Assembly: GCA_021157525.1 (NCBI GenBank)
Contig: JAGGWK010000048.1
Coordinates: 1 to 33,836 of the forward strand
DNA: 33,836 nucleotides
From: Candidatus Cloacimonadota bacterium
Lineage (GTDB): Bacteria; Cloacimonadota; Cloacimonadia; Cloacimonadales; TCS61
Direction of reading: 5' to 3'
Positions 1-8,131 of this stretch are shown here, piece by piece. A model generated the notes under the pieces. It was given only the letters and a program-made list of their open reading frames with translations. It was not told the origin of the DNA and searched no databases. The first letter of the stretch is position 1; each line of letters opens with the position of its first letter. Position numbers and translations under genes: made by a program.

Positions 1-8
1 CGTTTCAT
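1..8 (-). CDS. Start of a leftward gene cut by the window edge
   Basis: Only the ATG (bases 8-6) and the next five bases, encoding Met-Lys and part of a third codon, are inside the window. The start is supported by a strong purine-rich Shine-Dalgarno stretch (GGGAGGAG, bases 18-11) just upstream and by a CTTGACC hexamer at 70-64, at the same distance from the start codon as other putative promoters in this window. The product cannot be judged. Confidence 0.5.
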
Positions 9-40
9 CACTCCTCCCATGTCTGCAAAAGACAAAGCCA

Positions 41-69
41 AGCGTTGATTTTACCGCTATGCAGGTCAA
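41..69 (-). promoter_or_regulatory. Putative promoter of the truncated leftward gene
   Basis: TTGACC at 69-64, preceded by C, matches the recurrent hexamer of this window. A 17-base spacer leads to AACGCT (46-41), a poor -10. The distance from hexamer to ATG is 55 bases. Confidence 0.35.
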
Positions 70-89
70 GACAATTGTTGTTCTGCATT

Positions 90-137
90 GTTCCACCTTG
101 CGGAGGTTTACCCGCCCGTTTATGGGAGGGGTGGAAC
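90..137. repeat. Inverted repeat between divergent/tandem transcripts
   Basis: GTTCCACC (90-97) and GGTGGAAC (130-137) are exact inverted arms enclosing 32 GC-rich bases. Upstream, ATGCAG (59-64) and CTGCAT (83-88) form a second small inverted pair. No RNA family or protein site is recognised. The rest of 1-172 shows no convincing gene. Confidence 0.4.
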
Positions 138-172
138 AGGTTCAGGTGTTCAGCAGTTCAACAGAAAGAAAG

Positions 173-202
173 ACCTCCGACGTTCACGAAAACGGCGGAG
201 GT
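173..202 (-). terminator. Rho-independent terminator of the YigZ gene
   Basis: On the minus strand a stem of ACCTCCG/CGGAGGT (7 bp), one mismatch, then CGTT/AACG (4 bp) closes a six-base loop and is followed by a pyrimidine run CTTTCTTTCT. It lies about 30 bases after the stop codon of the gene at 236-838. Confidence 0.8.
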
Positions 203-235
203 TAGAGATTTGATCAGCAAGATATATCAGCGCTA

Positions 236-838
236 TTACTCCAGCAGGGTGAGTTTACCGGCTCCGTCCATCTCCTGCAGGTAGTTTTCCAATTCATTTT
301 TGATATGGGTTTCTACCTTTATCTTCAGGCAAACGTCTGCGCCGTAGACAACATCTTCGATCTCTCCATGAAGTTTCTGCGTGGTATATTTTATGATCTC
401 GGCCATGTCGTATCCCAGGGAAATCTGATACCGGGTATAATGAACCAGCTTTTTCAGAGGAGCTGCATCCACGGCTGATTGCACACTTTCGCCATAGGCT
501 TCTATCAGTCCACGGACGCCCAATTTCACTCCACCAAAATAGCGGGTGACCACCGCCACGATGTTGGTCATATTATTTTTTTTCAGGACGTTGAGCATGG
601 GTTTTCCCGCTGTACCTCCGGGCTCGCCGGCATCCGAAGAATGAAACATCTCAGCAGCATCTCCCACGATATAGGCCCAGCAATTATGGTTGGCGGTTTT
701 GTGCTCAGCAGCTACAGTGGCAATCTCTGCCTTGGCTGCATCCAGGGTAGAGACCGCCGCCAGATGACAAATGAACCGTGAGCGTTTGATCTTGATTTCT
801 GTAACTCGTGGGGAATCAACCGAATAAAAATAGTCCAT
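236..838 (-). CDS. yigZ: YigZ/IMPACT family protein
   Basis: This 200-residue protein has the full conserved core of the UPF0029/IMPACT N-terminal domain: SRFICHLAAV (20-29), HNCWAYIVGD (51-60), SSDAGEPGGTAGKP (67-80) and VVTRYFGGVKLGVRG (96-110). The second half fits the DUF1949-like C-terminal domain, so the length is normal for bacterial YigZ. Eukaryotic IMPACT binds Gcn1 and affects translational control; the bacterial role is not settled. The gene starts one base after the TGA of the upstream helicase gene, with a GGAGT ribosome site inside the helicase's last codons, so the two are co-transcribed and probably translationally coupled. A hairpin terminator follows. Family assignment is firm, function is not. 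Confidence 0.9.
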   Translation of the reverse strand: MDYFYSVDSPRVTEIKIKRSRFICHLAAVSTLDAAKAEIATVAAEHKTANHNCWAYIVGDAAEMFHSSDAGEPGGTAGKPMLNVLKKNNMTNIVAVVTRYFGGVKLGVRGLIEAYGESVQSAVDAAPLKKLVHYTRYQISLGYDMAEIIKYTTQKLHGEIEDVVYGADVCLKIKVETHIKNELENYLQEMDGAGKLTLLE

Positions 839-839
839 A

Positions 840-3800
840 TCAATACTCCAATAAATTCCGCAAATCTGCTGCAGACATGCTTTTTACCACGCTTTGTCCG
901 TCTTCTATCAGGTTATCAAACATCGCGCGTTTGCTTTTCTGCAAAGCGAGGATTTTCTCCTCGATGGTGCCCTGGGTTATCACCTTATAAACCATCACTT
1001 TTTTAGTTTGGCCTATACGGTGGGCCCGGTCTATCGCCTGTGCTTCGCCCATGGGGTTCCACCAGGGATCGACGATGATCACTGTGTCGGCAGCGGTGAG
1101 ATTCAACCCAAAACCACCGGTTTTCAGGCTGATGAGAAAAGCACGTATTTTGCTGTTGTCATTGAAATTGCCAATAATTTTCTGCCGGTTTTTTGTTTGT
1201 CCATCCATATATTCATGGGGAATTCCCAGATCGGTCAGCACGGTTTTCAGAACCTTGAGCATTTGCACAAATTGACTGAATATCAGCATTTTTTTGCCAT
1301 TTTCCACCGCCTCGGCGATGATCTCCCTGAGAAGCTCAACTTTGCCGGAGAGCTCCACAGAGTCTTTCACTGTGGCATCTACCAATGCCGGATGGTTACA
1401 TATTTGCCGCAGACGGGTAAGGGCTGCCAGGATGTGCATGTAATTTTTGTTCTCATCAAAGTCTTGATGGGAAAGGGTTTGCCGAACGTTATCCAGCACC
1501 TGAAGATACATCTTTTCCTGGAAGGGGGTGAGGGTACTGTAAATAATCTGCTCTTGTTTATCTGGCAATTCGATAAGCACATCTTTTTTCCTGCGCCGCA
1601 AAATAAAGGGAGAGATCAGCATTTTCAGCCGCTGTTGAGCTTCCCGCTGTTTCTCTCCGGTGCCGGTGAATTTGCTCTTGAACTGCCGTCTGGAAGGAAG
1701 GTATCCCGGCATCAAAAAGTCAAAAATCGACCACAGCTCGGTTGGATTGTTTTCTATGGGAGTTCCCGACAGTACCATCCTGTGATGAGTCGGCAATTTT
1801 TTTACTGCTTTTGCCCGCATTGTGGAAGCATTCTTTATGTGTTGCGCTTCGTCCAATATCACATATTCGAAGTCAAATTTCTGCAATTCTTCGATATCAT
1901 TTTGTACAATTGTATAGGATGCAATTATCAGATTGACTTTGAGGTTTTCCAGCATCTTGATCCGCTCTTTCTGAATGCCTTCATAGAGAATAAATGAAAT
2001 ATTGTTGCTGAACTTTCTCACTTCCTCTGCCCAGTTAAACATCAGGGTTTTAGGGCAAATAACCATAGAGATAGTATCGGATGGTAACGCAGAAAGGACA
2101 GAGATCGCCTGGATGGTTTTTCCCAGTCCCATATCATCTGCCAGGATGCCAGAAAAACCGTAGCGCCGCAGCATCATCAACCAGTGAAATCCTGCTTTCT
2201 GGTAGCTGCGCATAATTGGCCTGAGGGAATTGGGCAGCGGCACTCCTGCAGTAAGGCGCCGATTCAGGATATCGCCATAGAGCTTTTCCAGGAAAGCATC
2301 TCCCTGTACCCGTAGTCCCTGACTTACCGATTGCAACTGATACACATAGGGCAGATTATAGATGGAGAGTTTATAGGCTTCGGAAGGGAGCTTTTTACTC
2401 TTTTTCAGAAGCTGTTCCATCTCTTCAAAAGAGTCCTGGTTTTCAAAAAACAGCAGTCGTCCATCTTCCAGTTTGAGGTACTTTTCTTTGGTCCTAAAGA
2501 ATTTTTTCAGCTCTTCATGAGTAAAGCTAATATCTTTGTAGTTGTATTCGATATCATATTCAAACCAGTCAATCCTGCCTCCCTGGCGAATCTGGATGGT
2601 AGGTTTGAGGGTGACTTTGTACACAAATTCCCGTTTCAATTCATCAGAAAGATCGATATTCCATTGGGGCTCTGCAAATTCAAAGATAGTTTTTTTCAGG
2701 GTTTCAATCTTCTCATTATCGGTATAAACCAGTTGTGATTTGGCATCCAATTCATCGCTATCGGGGTAGGGAAGCATCTTCACAAAGCGTATAATCTGGT
2801 ATTTTATCTGTGGCGGAATGTAGTACCAGGCAGAATCGTCCTCGGTATCAAACCGCACCAATTCTGCGGGAAAACGGATAAAGGACATGGGGATGCTGTT
2901 CCCCCCATCATAGTCCAGCACACCCTGCATCACCAGCTGTGCATCCTTGCGGAACAGGCGGAAGGTAATAACAGGCGTGGAGTGGTGCACCTCTTCCAAC
3001 TCGATATCTTCATCAAAATCCAGATAGCATTTTATCAATCCCAACTGACGGGCGACGATGGAAGAGAGGTAGACCAGATCGGCCTTTTTCAAGGGAAATC
3101 CCTCAGCCAGTACCTTGGCGGTCACGTCTGCGGTAAAGGGAAGTACAACCGGATAGACCACGTTACTCTTGAAAACATAGGTAGTTTCTCCCACGAAAAA
3201 TGCGGAGATTTGTTCAATAAGGGAGAGACGCAGGATAAAATCATCTTCACCCAGACGATTGATCTGAAAATTGGCCCGGAAATCTTCAGGGGAAAAACGA
3301 AGCAGATCACCGGTTTCCTTGATGAACACTTTACTGCTGAGGTTTTTCAGGGTTTCAAAGAGATGAATGAAGTCATGCTTGTAAAGGGTAAAGAATTGTC
3401 CTTTGCGACTGTAGGAACATTTATAGCGATGCATGAGTTTCAAGAGGTGCGTTTCTGCCTGAGAAAAGGCGGGGATCTGTCGTTGTGCCTGAGGTATCAG
3501 CGCATCATCCCCCTCTTTGATAGCGCCATCTGCCAGAAGGATTGAGATAAGGCGAATCTGCATCGGTGCGTAGGATGCAAAGAATATCCTGATTTTATTT
3601 GTCTTTTGGTTGTAAATGTCGGCAATTTCGATATGGCCGTTGAGGACGATACGCTGCCAATATTCATTTACCCGCAACAGCCGGGTCTGATAGGTCTGCA
3701 CGATGGGGACATCCAGTAGATCGGTGGAAAGATGATGATAGGCATAATGGAGTAATGTAAGGTAATGGCGACAGACATCCTGCTGACACTCCGAACAATG

Positions 3801-4022
3801 ATGAGCCAAGATGGTACGATCTTCTCGATTGTAGAGAATTTCCAGCTTCACGGGGAAGGGATTGGGAGCATTATCCGCAGCCCGAAATCGCAAAACAGCA
3901 TTGCCTTTTTCATCGAGAAATTGAGTAAACACCAGGCTGTCTTTGGGCAACGGTATGACTAAACTTCTAAAATGCCATGAATTGGAGTGTTCGTGATATT
4001 CCTTGCTAAAGAGACGCGCCAT
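840..4022 (-). CDS. SNF2-family DEAD-like helicase with SWIM-type zinc finger
   Basis: This 1060-residue protein is a large bacterial SNF2/RapA-like ATPase. An N-terminal cysteine/histidine cluster near residue 77 (CSECQQDVCRH) resembles a SWIM zinc finger with an extra spacer residue. A long middle region precedes the motor. The motor has Walker A DDMGLGKT near 630, Walker B DEAQ near 722, motif III LSGTPIENN, motif IV LIFSQF, motif V TGGFGLNLTAAD and motif VI QAIDRAHRIGQ near 995-1002. SWIM-containing SNF2 proteins are thought to remodel protein-nucleic acid complexes; the substrate here is unknown. The ATG at 4022 has GGAG five bases upstream. The gene is first in a two-gene leftward operon with the YigZ gene. 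Confidence 0.92.
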   Translation of the reverse strand: MARLFSKEYHEHSNSWHFRSLVIPLPKDSLVFTQFLDEKGNAVLRFRAADNAPNPFPVKLEILYNREDRTILAHHCSECQQDVCRHYLTLLHYAYHHLSTDLLDVPIVQTYQTRLLRVNEYWQRIVLNGHIEIADIYNQKTNKIRIFFASYAPMQIRLISILLADGAIKEGDDALIPQAQRQIPAFSQAETHLLKLMHRYKCSYSRKGQFFTLYKHDFIHLFETLKNLSSKVFIKETGDLLRFSPEDFRANFQINRLGEDDFILRLSLIEQISAFFVGETTYVFKSNVVYPVVLPFTADVTAKVLAEGFPLKKADLVYLSSIVARQLGLIKCYLDFDEDIELEEVHHSTPVITFRLFRKDAQLVMQGVLDYDGGNSIPMSFIRFPAELVRFDTEDDSAWYYIPPQIKYQIIRFVKMLPYPDSDELDAKSQLVYTDNEKIETLKKTIFEFAEPQWNIDLSDELKREFVYKVTLKPTIQIRQGGRIDWFEYDIEYNYKDISFTHEELKKFFRTKEKYLKLEDGRLLFFENQDSFEEMEQLLKKSKKLPSEAYKLSIYNLPYVYQLQSVSQGLRVQGDAFLEKLYGDILNRRLTAGVPLPNSLRPIMRSYQKAGFHWLMMLRRYGFSGILADDMGLGKTIQAISVLSALPSDTISMVICPKTLMFNWAEEVRKFSNNISFILYEGIQKERIKMLENLKVNLIIASYTIVQNDIEELQKFDFEYVILDEAQHIKNASTMRAKAVKKLPTHHRMVLSGTPIENNPTELWSIFDFLMPGYLPSRRQFKSKFTGTGEKQREAQQRLKMLISPFILRRRKKDVLIELPDKQEQIIYSTLTPFQEKMYLQVLDNVRQTLSHQDFDENKNYMHILAALTRLRQICNHPALVDATVKDSVELSGKVELLREIIAEAVENGKKMLIFSQFVQMLKVLKTVLTDLGIPHEYMDGQTKNRQKIIGNFNDNSKIRAFLISLKTGGFGLNLTAADTVIIVDPWWNPMGEAQAIDRAHRIGQTKKVMVYKVITQGTIEEKILALQKSKRAMFDNLIEDGQSVVKSMSAADLRNLLEY

Positions 4023-4054
4023 GATAACTCCTGCTTATTTCAAATCTTTATCAC

Positions 4055-4083
4055 AAAGGGTACAGCGGCGGTCTTTGCGTCAA
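4055..4083 (-). promoter_or_regulatory. Putative promoter of the SNF2-yigZ operon
   Basis: TTGACG (4083-4078), preceded by C, lies 55 bases before the ATG at 4022. The 17-base-spaced -10 position reads CCCTTT, which is poor. The call rests on the shared hexamer and spacing. Confidence 0.3.
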
Positions 4084-4114
4084 GCGATAATCAGCTTAGT
4101 AGATGAAAATGAAA

Positions 4115-4138
4115 GAGGCCTGCACGCCGGCAAGCCTC
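4115..4138 (-). terminator. Terminator of the small membrane-anchored protein gene
   Basis: GAGGC/GCCTC plus an inner TGC/GCA pair separated by one mismatch close a six-base loop; on the minus strand it is followed by TTTCATTTTC. It lies about 20 bases after the stop of the gene at 4161-4508. Confidence 0.7.
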
Positions 4139-4160
4139 GATAAACGGGGTGTTATGAGCT

Positions 4161-4508
4161 CTATTCCTCACTTTCATCTACACTTTCGGGAGCTGTTGCA
4201 TCCAAGTGTATGGTAATGTAATCCTGCTGGAATATGGGATAGAAATCCTGCAGATATTCACGGATGGTTGCCTCCAGATCCTTATGGGCAGCCAAAGCCT
4301 CGGCAGAAAATGTGAGAGTGATAGAGATGCGTTTCCAGTGCATATTGATGTCAACCTCAGGTTTCTCACCAACCAGATTCTTCAGATAGAGGGGCAGTGT
4401 TTTTCCTATTTCTACCGAAGTTTTAATCATGCGATAGAGACGATAGCCAAAGCGAGCTGCGAAATAAAGCCCGAACAACCAAAACAGTTTTTTAAAAAAT
4501 ACCTTCAT
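4161..4508 (-). CDS. Small membrane-anchored protein of unknown function
   Basis: A 115-residue protein I do not recognise. Residues about 4-22 are hydrophobic and aromatic (KKLFWLFGLYFAARFGYRLY), consistent with one N-terminal membrane helix or anchor. The rest is soluble, with alternating hydrophobic residues around HWKRISITLTFSAEA and a possible amphipathic helix, ending in an acidic tail ESVDESEE. The start at 4508 is supported by GGAGG five bases upstream. It has its own putative promoter (TTGACA at 4584-4579) and a hairpin terminator, so it is probably monocistronic. It diverges from rho. A real gene is likely because of these flanking signals; function is unknown. Confidence 0.75.
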   Translation of the reverse strand: MKVFFKKLFWLFGLYFAARFGYRLYRMIKTSVEIGKTLPLYLKNLVGEKPEVDINMHWKRISITLTFSAEALAAHKDLEATIREYLQDFYPIFQQDYITIHLDATAPESVDESEE

Positions 4509-4555
4509 GTGAACCTCCAGCGCTGCGTTTCAACATTTCATGGCGCAATCGTCTT

Positions 4556-4584
4556 TTTATTTTCACAGCGGGTTTCCCTGTCAA
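4556..4584 (-). promoter_or_regulatory. Putative promoter of the gene at 4161-4508
   Basis: Consensus TTGACA (4584-4579), preceded by C, 70 bases before the ATG at 4508. After 17 bases comes AATAAA (4561-4556), a partial -10. Confidence 0.45.
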
Positions 4585-4653
4585 GAGTTTCTTTTTTCCC
4601 ATCCCCAGCCATCGCAAGTGGCTCATCAGCATGCTACATAAGCCATTAAAAAC

Positions 4654-4682
4654 TTGACATGAAATTCGGTAAATAGAATATG
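4654..4682 (+). promoter_or_regulatory. Putative promoter of the rho operon
   Basis: Consensus TTGACA (4654-4659), preceded by C, then a 17-base spacer and AATATG (4677-4682). The 5' leader would be about 45-50 bases. AAGGAG at 4727-4732 lies five bases before the rho ATG. Confidence 0.45.
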
Positions 4683-4737
4683 TTCGCAGCAATAGAAAAG
4701 ATTCTTTTGCATGTTAACAATTTATTAAGGAGCAAAG

Positions 4738-6003
4738 ATGGAAGTCACCAATACCGAGGTTCTCTTTGAGACCAGTATGCCCGCATTACGCAAACTAGCC
4801 AACCAATATGATATCGATCATATTACCAGCCTGAAGAAAGTAGATTTAATACATAAAATAATGGAAATGATGGCCATGCAGGAAGGTCTCGCATTTATCA
4901 CCGGATGCTTGGAAATCGTGGATGATGGCTATGGTTTCCTGCGCTTTGGACGCAATAACTACACCCCCGGACGTAACGACATATATGTTTCCAGTTCACA
5001 AATCAAAAAATTCGGCCTGAAAAAAGGTCATATCATTTCCGGCCCTGCCCGGGCACCGAAAGAAGAGGAAAAATACTTTGCCCTCATCCGGGTGGATTCA
5101 GTTAATTTCATGCCTCCAACCAGTGCCAAAGATTACAAACCTTTCGACCGTCTCACCCCCTACTATCCCGAATCCCGTCTGCATCTGGAAACCAAACCCA
5201 ACAACATTTCTACCCGTGTGATAGACCTCTTTACCCCCATCGGGATGGGCCAGCGTGGCCTGATTGTGGCAGCCCCCCGTACCGGGAAAACCGTCTTGAT
5301 GCAAAACATCTCAAACGCAATTCTTACTAATCATCCGGATGTGTATGTAATCGTCCTGCTGGTGGATGAGCGGCCTGAGGAAGTGACGGAGATGCGCCGT
5401 ATTCTGCTGCCGGATAACTCCGAAGTGATAAGTTCAACCTTTGATGAAACTCCTCGTAATCACATTCAGGTGGCCGAGATGGCTCTGGAAAAAGCAAAAC
5501 GCATGGTGGAAATGGGCAAAGATGTCGTCATCATGCTGGATAGTATCACCCGCCTGGCACGGGCCTACAACATGGTTACACCCTCCAGTGGCAAAGTGCT
5601 TTCCGGAGGTCTGGATTCCAATTCATTACACCGTCCCAAAAAGTTCTTCGGTTCTGCCCGTAATACCTTGGAACAAGGCAGTTTAACCATCATTGCCACA
5701 GCCCTGGTAGATACCGGTAGCCGCATGGATCAGGTGATCTTTGAAGAATTTAAAGGTACCGGTAATATGGAGCTGGTTCTGGATCGCTCTATCAGCGACC
5801 TGCGCATGTATCCTGCTGTGGATCTGGTAAAATCCGGTACACGCCGGGAAGAATTGCTTTTGAGCACCGAAGAACTCAACCGCATGTTTGTCCTGCGCAA
5901 ATTCCTCAAAAACATGAGCCCTATTCAGGGTATCGAGCTCCTGCGTACCAAGATGGCGCAAAGCAAAAACAACCTGGAATTCCTGCGCACCATGAGCCGC
6001 TGA
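4738..6003 (+). CDS. rho: Transcription termination factor Rho
   Basis: Rho is the hexameric RNA-dependent ATPase that ends transcription of untranslated RNA. The 421-residue length is near that of E. coli Rho. The N-terminal helical domain (about 10-45) and an OB-fold RNA site with GYGFLR lead into the motor: Walker A APRTGKT (179-185), LVDERPEEV, Walker [17 protein letters not shown], the Q-loop segment [20 protein letters not shown] and a C-terminal R-loop/DTGSRMD...[11 protein letters not shown] region. There is no long N-terminal insertion. The ATG at 4738 has AAGGAG at ideal spacing. It heads a rightward operon: its TGA overlaps the next gene's ATG by one base. Identification is certain. 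Confidence 0.98.
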   Translation: MEVTNTEVLFETSMPALRKLANQYDIDHITSLKKVDLIHKIMEMMAMQEGLAFITGCLEIVDDGYGFLRFGRNNYTPGRNDIYVSSSQIKKFGLKKGHIISGPARAPKEEEKYFALIRVDSVNFMPPTSAKDYKPFDRLTPYYPESRLHLETKPNNISTRVIDLFTPIGMGQRGLIVAAPRTGKTVLMQNISNAILTNHPDVYVIVLLVDERPEEVTEMRRILLPDNSEVISSTFDETPRNHIQVAEMALEKAKRMVEMGKDVVIMLDSITRLARAYNMVTPSSGKVLSGGLDSNSLHRPKKFFGSARNTLEQGSLTIIATALVDTGSRMDQVIFEEFKGTGNMELVLDRSISDLRMYPAVDLVKSGTRREELLLSTEELNRMFVLRKFLKNMSPIQGIELLRTKMAQSKNNLEFLRTMSR

Positions 6004-7199
6004 TGGAAGTACTAGCACCAGCCGGCAGCCTGCAAAAACTTCGCTACGCTGTTGCCTACGGTGCCGATGCCGTATATGCTGGCGGTAAACTATTTGGCCT
6101 GCGTGCCGGCAGTTCAAATCTGGATGAGAAGGATTTGCGTGAGGCTGTCAACTTTTGTCATCAGTCGGGATGCAAACTCTTCATCACCGTAAATATCATG
6201 GCACACAATCGGCATTACCAGGCTCTTCCATCCTATCTGCAATTTCTGCAGGAGATAGGCGTGGACGGAGTAATCGTTTCCGATCCCGGGGTCTTCGCCA
6301 CAGTGCAAGCTGTCGCTCCCGCCATCCCGATACACATAAGCACCCAGGCCAATGTCACCTCCGCCGCATCTGCGGCCTTCTGGCAAAAGATGGGAGCGAA
6401 ACGGGTGATCCTGGCCAGAGAACTGAGTATCGGTGAAATTCGGGAAATCCGTGCGGCATGCCCCGGTCTGGAGCTGGAGATGTTTGTTCACGGCGCCATG
6501 TGCATGGCCTATTCCGGTCGCTGCCTCCTCAGCTCATACCTCAACCATCGCAGCGCCAATCTGGGTGCCTGCACCCAACCCTGCCGCTGGGAATATTTCG
6601 TCACCGAAAAATCCCGCCCGGGACAGGAATTTTCCCTGGAAGAAGACGACCATGGCACCTACATTTTCAATTCAAAAGACCTCTGCCTGTATCACCGTTT
6701 AGCCGAAATTATGGCGGCAGGGGTGGACTCCATAAAGATCGAAGGCCGCATGAAAAGCCTCTACTATGTGGCCAATGTCACCCGGGTCTATCGCGCTGCC
6801 ATTCATGCTCTGGAAAATGGCAAGGAGCCGCCTCAATTTTTGCGGGATGAACTGGATAAAATCAGCCACCGGGTATATAGTGAAGCCTTTTTCGATGGCT
6901 TTGACAGCATTGACACCCAGTATCACGAAACCTCAAAATACATCAGAGATCATCAATTTATCGGTGAGGTCATCGCTGAGGGAAACCGTTCCGCCACCAT
7001 CGCCATCAGGGCAAAATTCTCCATTGGGGATACCATCGAGTTTATCTTCCCCGATCCTTCCCAGGATTTTACCTGGAAGGTGACGCGGATACAGGACGAC
7101 GCAGAAAATGACATCGACTTCACCAAGCCGAACACCACCTGCATCCTGCCCCTGAAAAAAAGCATACCTCTCAACGGCATTGTAAGGAAGAAGCTATGA
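6003..7199 (+). CDS. trhP: Peptidase U32 family protein, probable tRNA U34 hydroxylase (TrhP-like)
   Basis: A 398-residue U32-family protein. It opens with the typical PAGSLQKLRYAVAYGADAVY barrel motif and carries the signature region EMFVHGAMCMAYSGRCLLSS (159-178) followed by NLGACTQPCRWEY. Cys167, Cys174, Cys190 and Cys194 fit the four cysteines thought to hold an iron-sulphur cluster in TrhP/RlhA. A C-terminal beta domain (about 315-398) matches the U32 C-terminal module found in TrhP (YegQ), which makes 5-hydroxyuridine at tRNA position 34 from prephenate-derived substrate. The ATG overlaps the rho stop (TGATG), and its own TGA overlaps the next ATG (ATGA), implying translational coupling. 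Family certain; TrhP rather than another U32 paralogue is likely. Confidence 0.85.
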   Translation: MEVLAPAGSLQKLRYAVAYGADAVYAGGKLFGLRAGSSNLDEKDLREAVNFCHQSGCKLFITVNIMAHNRHYQALPSYLQFLQEIGVDGVIVSDPGVFATVQAVAPAIPIHISTQANVTSAASAAFWQKMGAKRVILARELSIGEIREIRAACPGLELEMFVHGAMCMAYSGRCLLSSYLNHRSANLGACTQPCRWEYFVTEKSRPGQEFSLEEDDHGTYIFNSKDLCLYHRLAEIMAAGVDSIKIEGRMKSLYYVANVTRVYRAAIHALENGKEPPQFLRDELDKISHRVYSEAFFDGFDSIDTQYHETSKYIRDHQFIGEVIAEGNRSATIAIRAKFSIGDTIEFIFPDPSQDFTWKVTRIQDDAENDIDFTKPNTTCILPLKKSIPLNGIVRKKL

Positions 7200-8128
7200 A
7201 GTTGAAATCCATGTTCCTCGCCGGGCTGATTGTAGCGAGCAGCGGACTGTGGAGTATTAGCCACGAAGCACTGAAGAGTACCTATGAAAAGGCAGCGGGG
7301 CAATTTCATCAAAGCAATTTTGTGCCGGCAATGCAGGCTATTGCCCGGCAGCATCCGGATAGCCAATATGGACAACTGGCGATGCTGGAATTGGCCAAGT
7401 TTCATCTTTTGAAGCGGGAATATTCAGACGCAAAAAAACTGCTCAAACAGACGCGGCAGAGCTACATCCCGGACAAAGAATATTGGCTGGCCAAAGTATA
7501 TTTGCAAAATCAGGAGTACCAGCTGGCCATCGTATCGGCGCAGAACTACATTTTTTCATCTCAGGATGCAGACAAAATCGAGCTGTCCTACTTCATTATT
7601 GCTCAGGGGTACATGGAACAAAAGCTCTATCACCGCAGTTTGGAGATGCTGGAAACTCTACGAAAATCCGCCAATATCATCAACAATATCCCACTGCTCC
7701 ACTACAAATTGGGACAGTGTTACGAAAAACTGGGAGCCTTCGATAAAGCGGCTGCATCCTACCAGAAACTCCGGCAGGATTTCCCTTACAGCCAATACGC
7801 TCAGCTGGCAGATGACCGCATCTATGCGCTGAAACTGGACACGAAAATGGAGCCACTCAAGCCCATTAAGCCCAAAGAAAACTCCAGAGCTCAGGGCAAA
7901 TACACCGTGTATCTGCAAGCCGGCGCCTTCAGTTCCACTGCCAATGCCAAAAAGCTGCAACAACGTATCGAAAAATTTAAAATTCCCACTATCAGCTTTA
8001 GTAAAAAATCCAACGGGAAAACGCTGCACGTGATTGCCGCTGGCCCTTTTGCCAACGACTCAGCCATGAAACAAGCAGCTTCAACTTTGAAAAAAAATAA
8101 TATCAATACATTTGTAATAAAAAGGTAA
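7196..8128 (+). CDS. Exported TPR-repeat protein with C-terminal SPOR domain
   Basis: A 310-residue protein with an N-terminal signal peptide (MKLKSMFLAGLIVASSGLWS). The middle (about 25-215) is built of tetratricopeptide-like helical repeats, for example in segments ending YGQLAMLELAKFHL and LLHYKLGQCYEKLGAFDKAA. The end (about 235-310) is a SPOR domain, beginning YTVYLQAGAFSSTANAKKL and ending with VIAAGPF and a final strand NTFVIKR. SPOR domains bind denuded peptidoglycan strands at division septa, so a periplasmic envelope role is expected. It overlaps the U32 gene by four bases and is followed three bases later by mutS. Its place between tRNA modification and mismatch repair genes says little about function. 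Confidence 0.85.
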   Translation: MKLKSMFLAGLIVASSGLWSISHEALKSTYEKAAGQFHQSNFVPAMQAIARQHPDSQYGQLAMLELAKFHLLKREYSDAKKLLKQTRQSYIPDKEYWLAKVYLQNQEYQLAIVSAQNYIFSSQDADKIELSYFIIAQGYMEQKLYHRSLEMLETLRKSANIINNIPLLHYKLGQCYEKLGAFDKAAASYQKLRQDFPYSQYAQLADDRIYALKLDTKMEPLKPIKPKENSRAQGKYTVYLQAGAFSSTANAKKLQQRIEKFKIPTISFSKKSNGKTLHVIAAGPFANDSAMKQAASTLKKNNINTFVIKR

Positions 8129-8131
8129 CCT

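Noticed and set aside
45-284. Open frame of 79 codons at the left edge
   Set aside because: It runs through the inverted repeat, the YigZ terminator and the YigZ 3' end, and has no ribosome site.
894-1997. Open frame of 367 codons on the plus strand opposite the SNF2 helicase
   Set aside because: Shadow of the helicase gene; no domain and no start signal.
4492-4692. Leftward frame of 66 codons upstream of the small membrane-anchored protein gene
   Set aside because: It covers both putative promoters of the divergent region and overlaps the better supported start at 4508.
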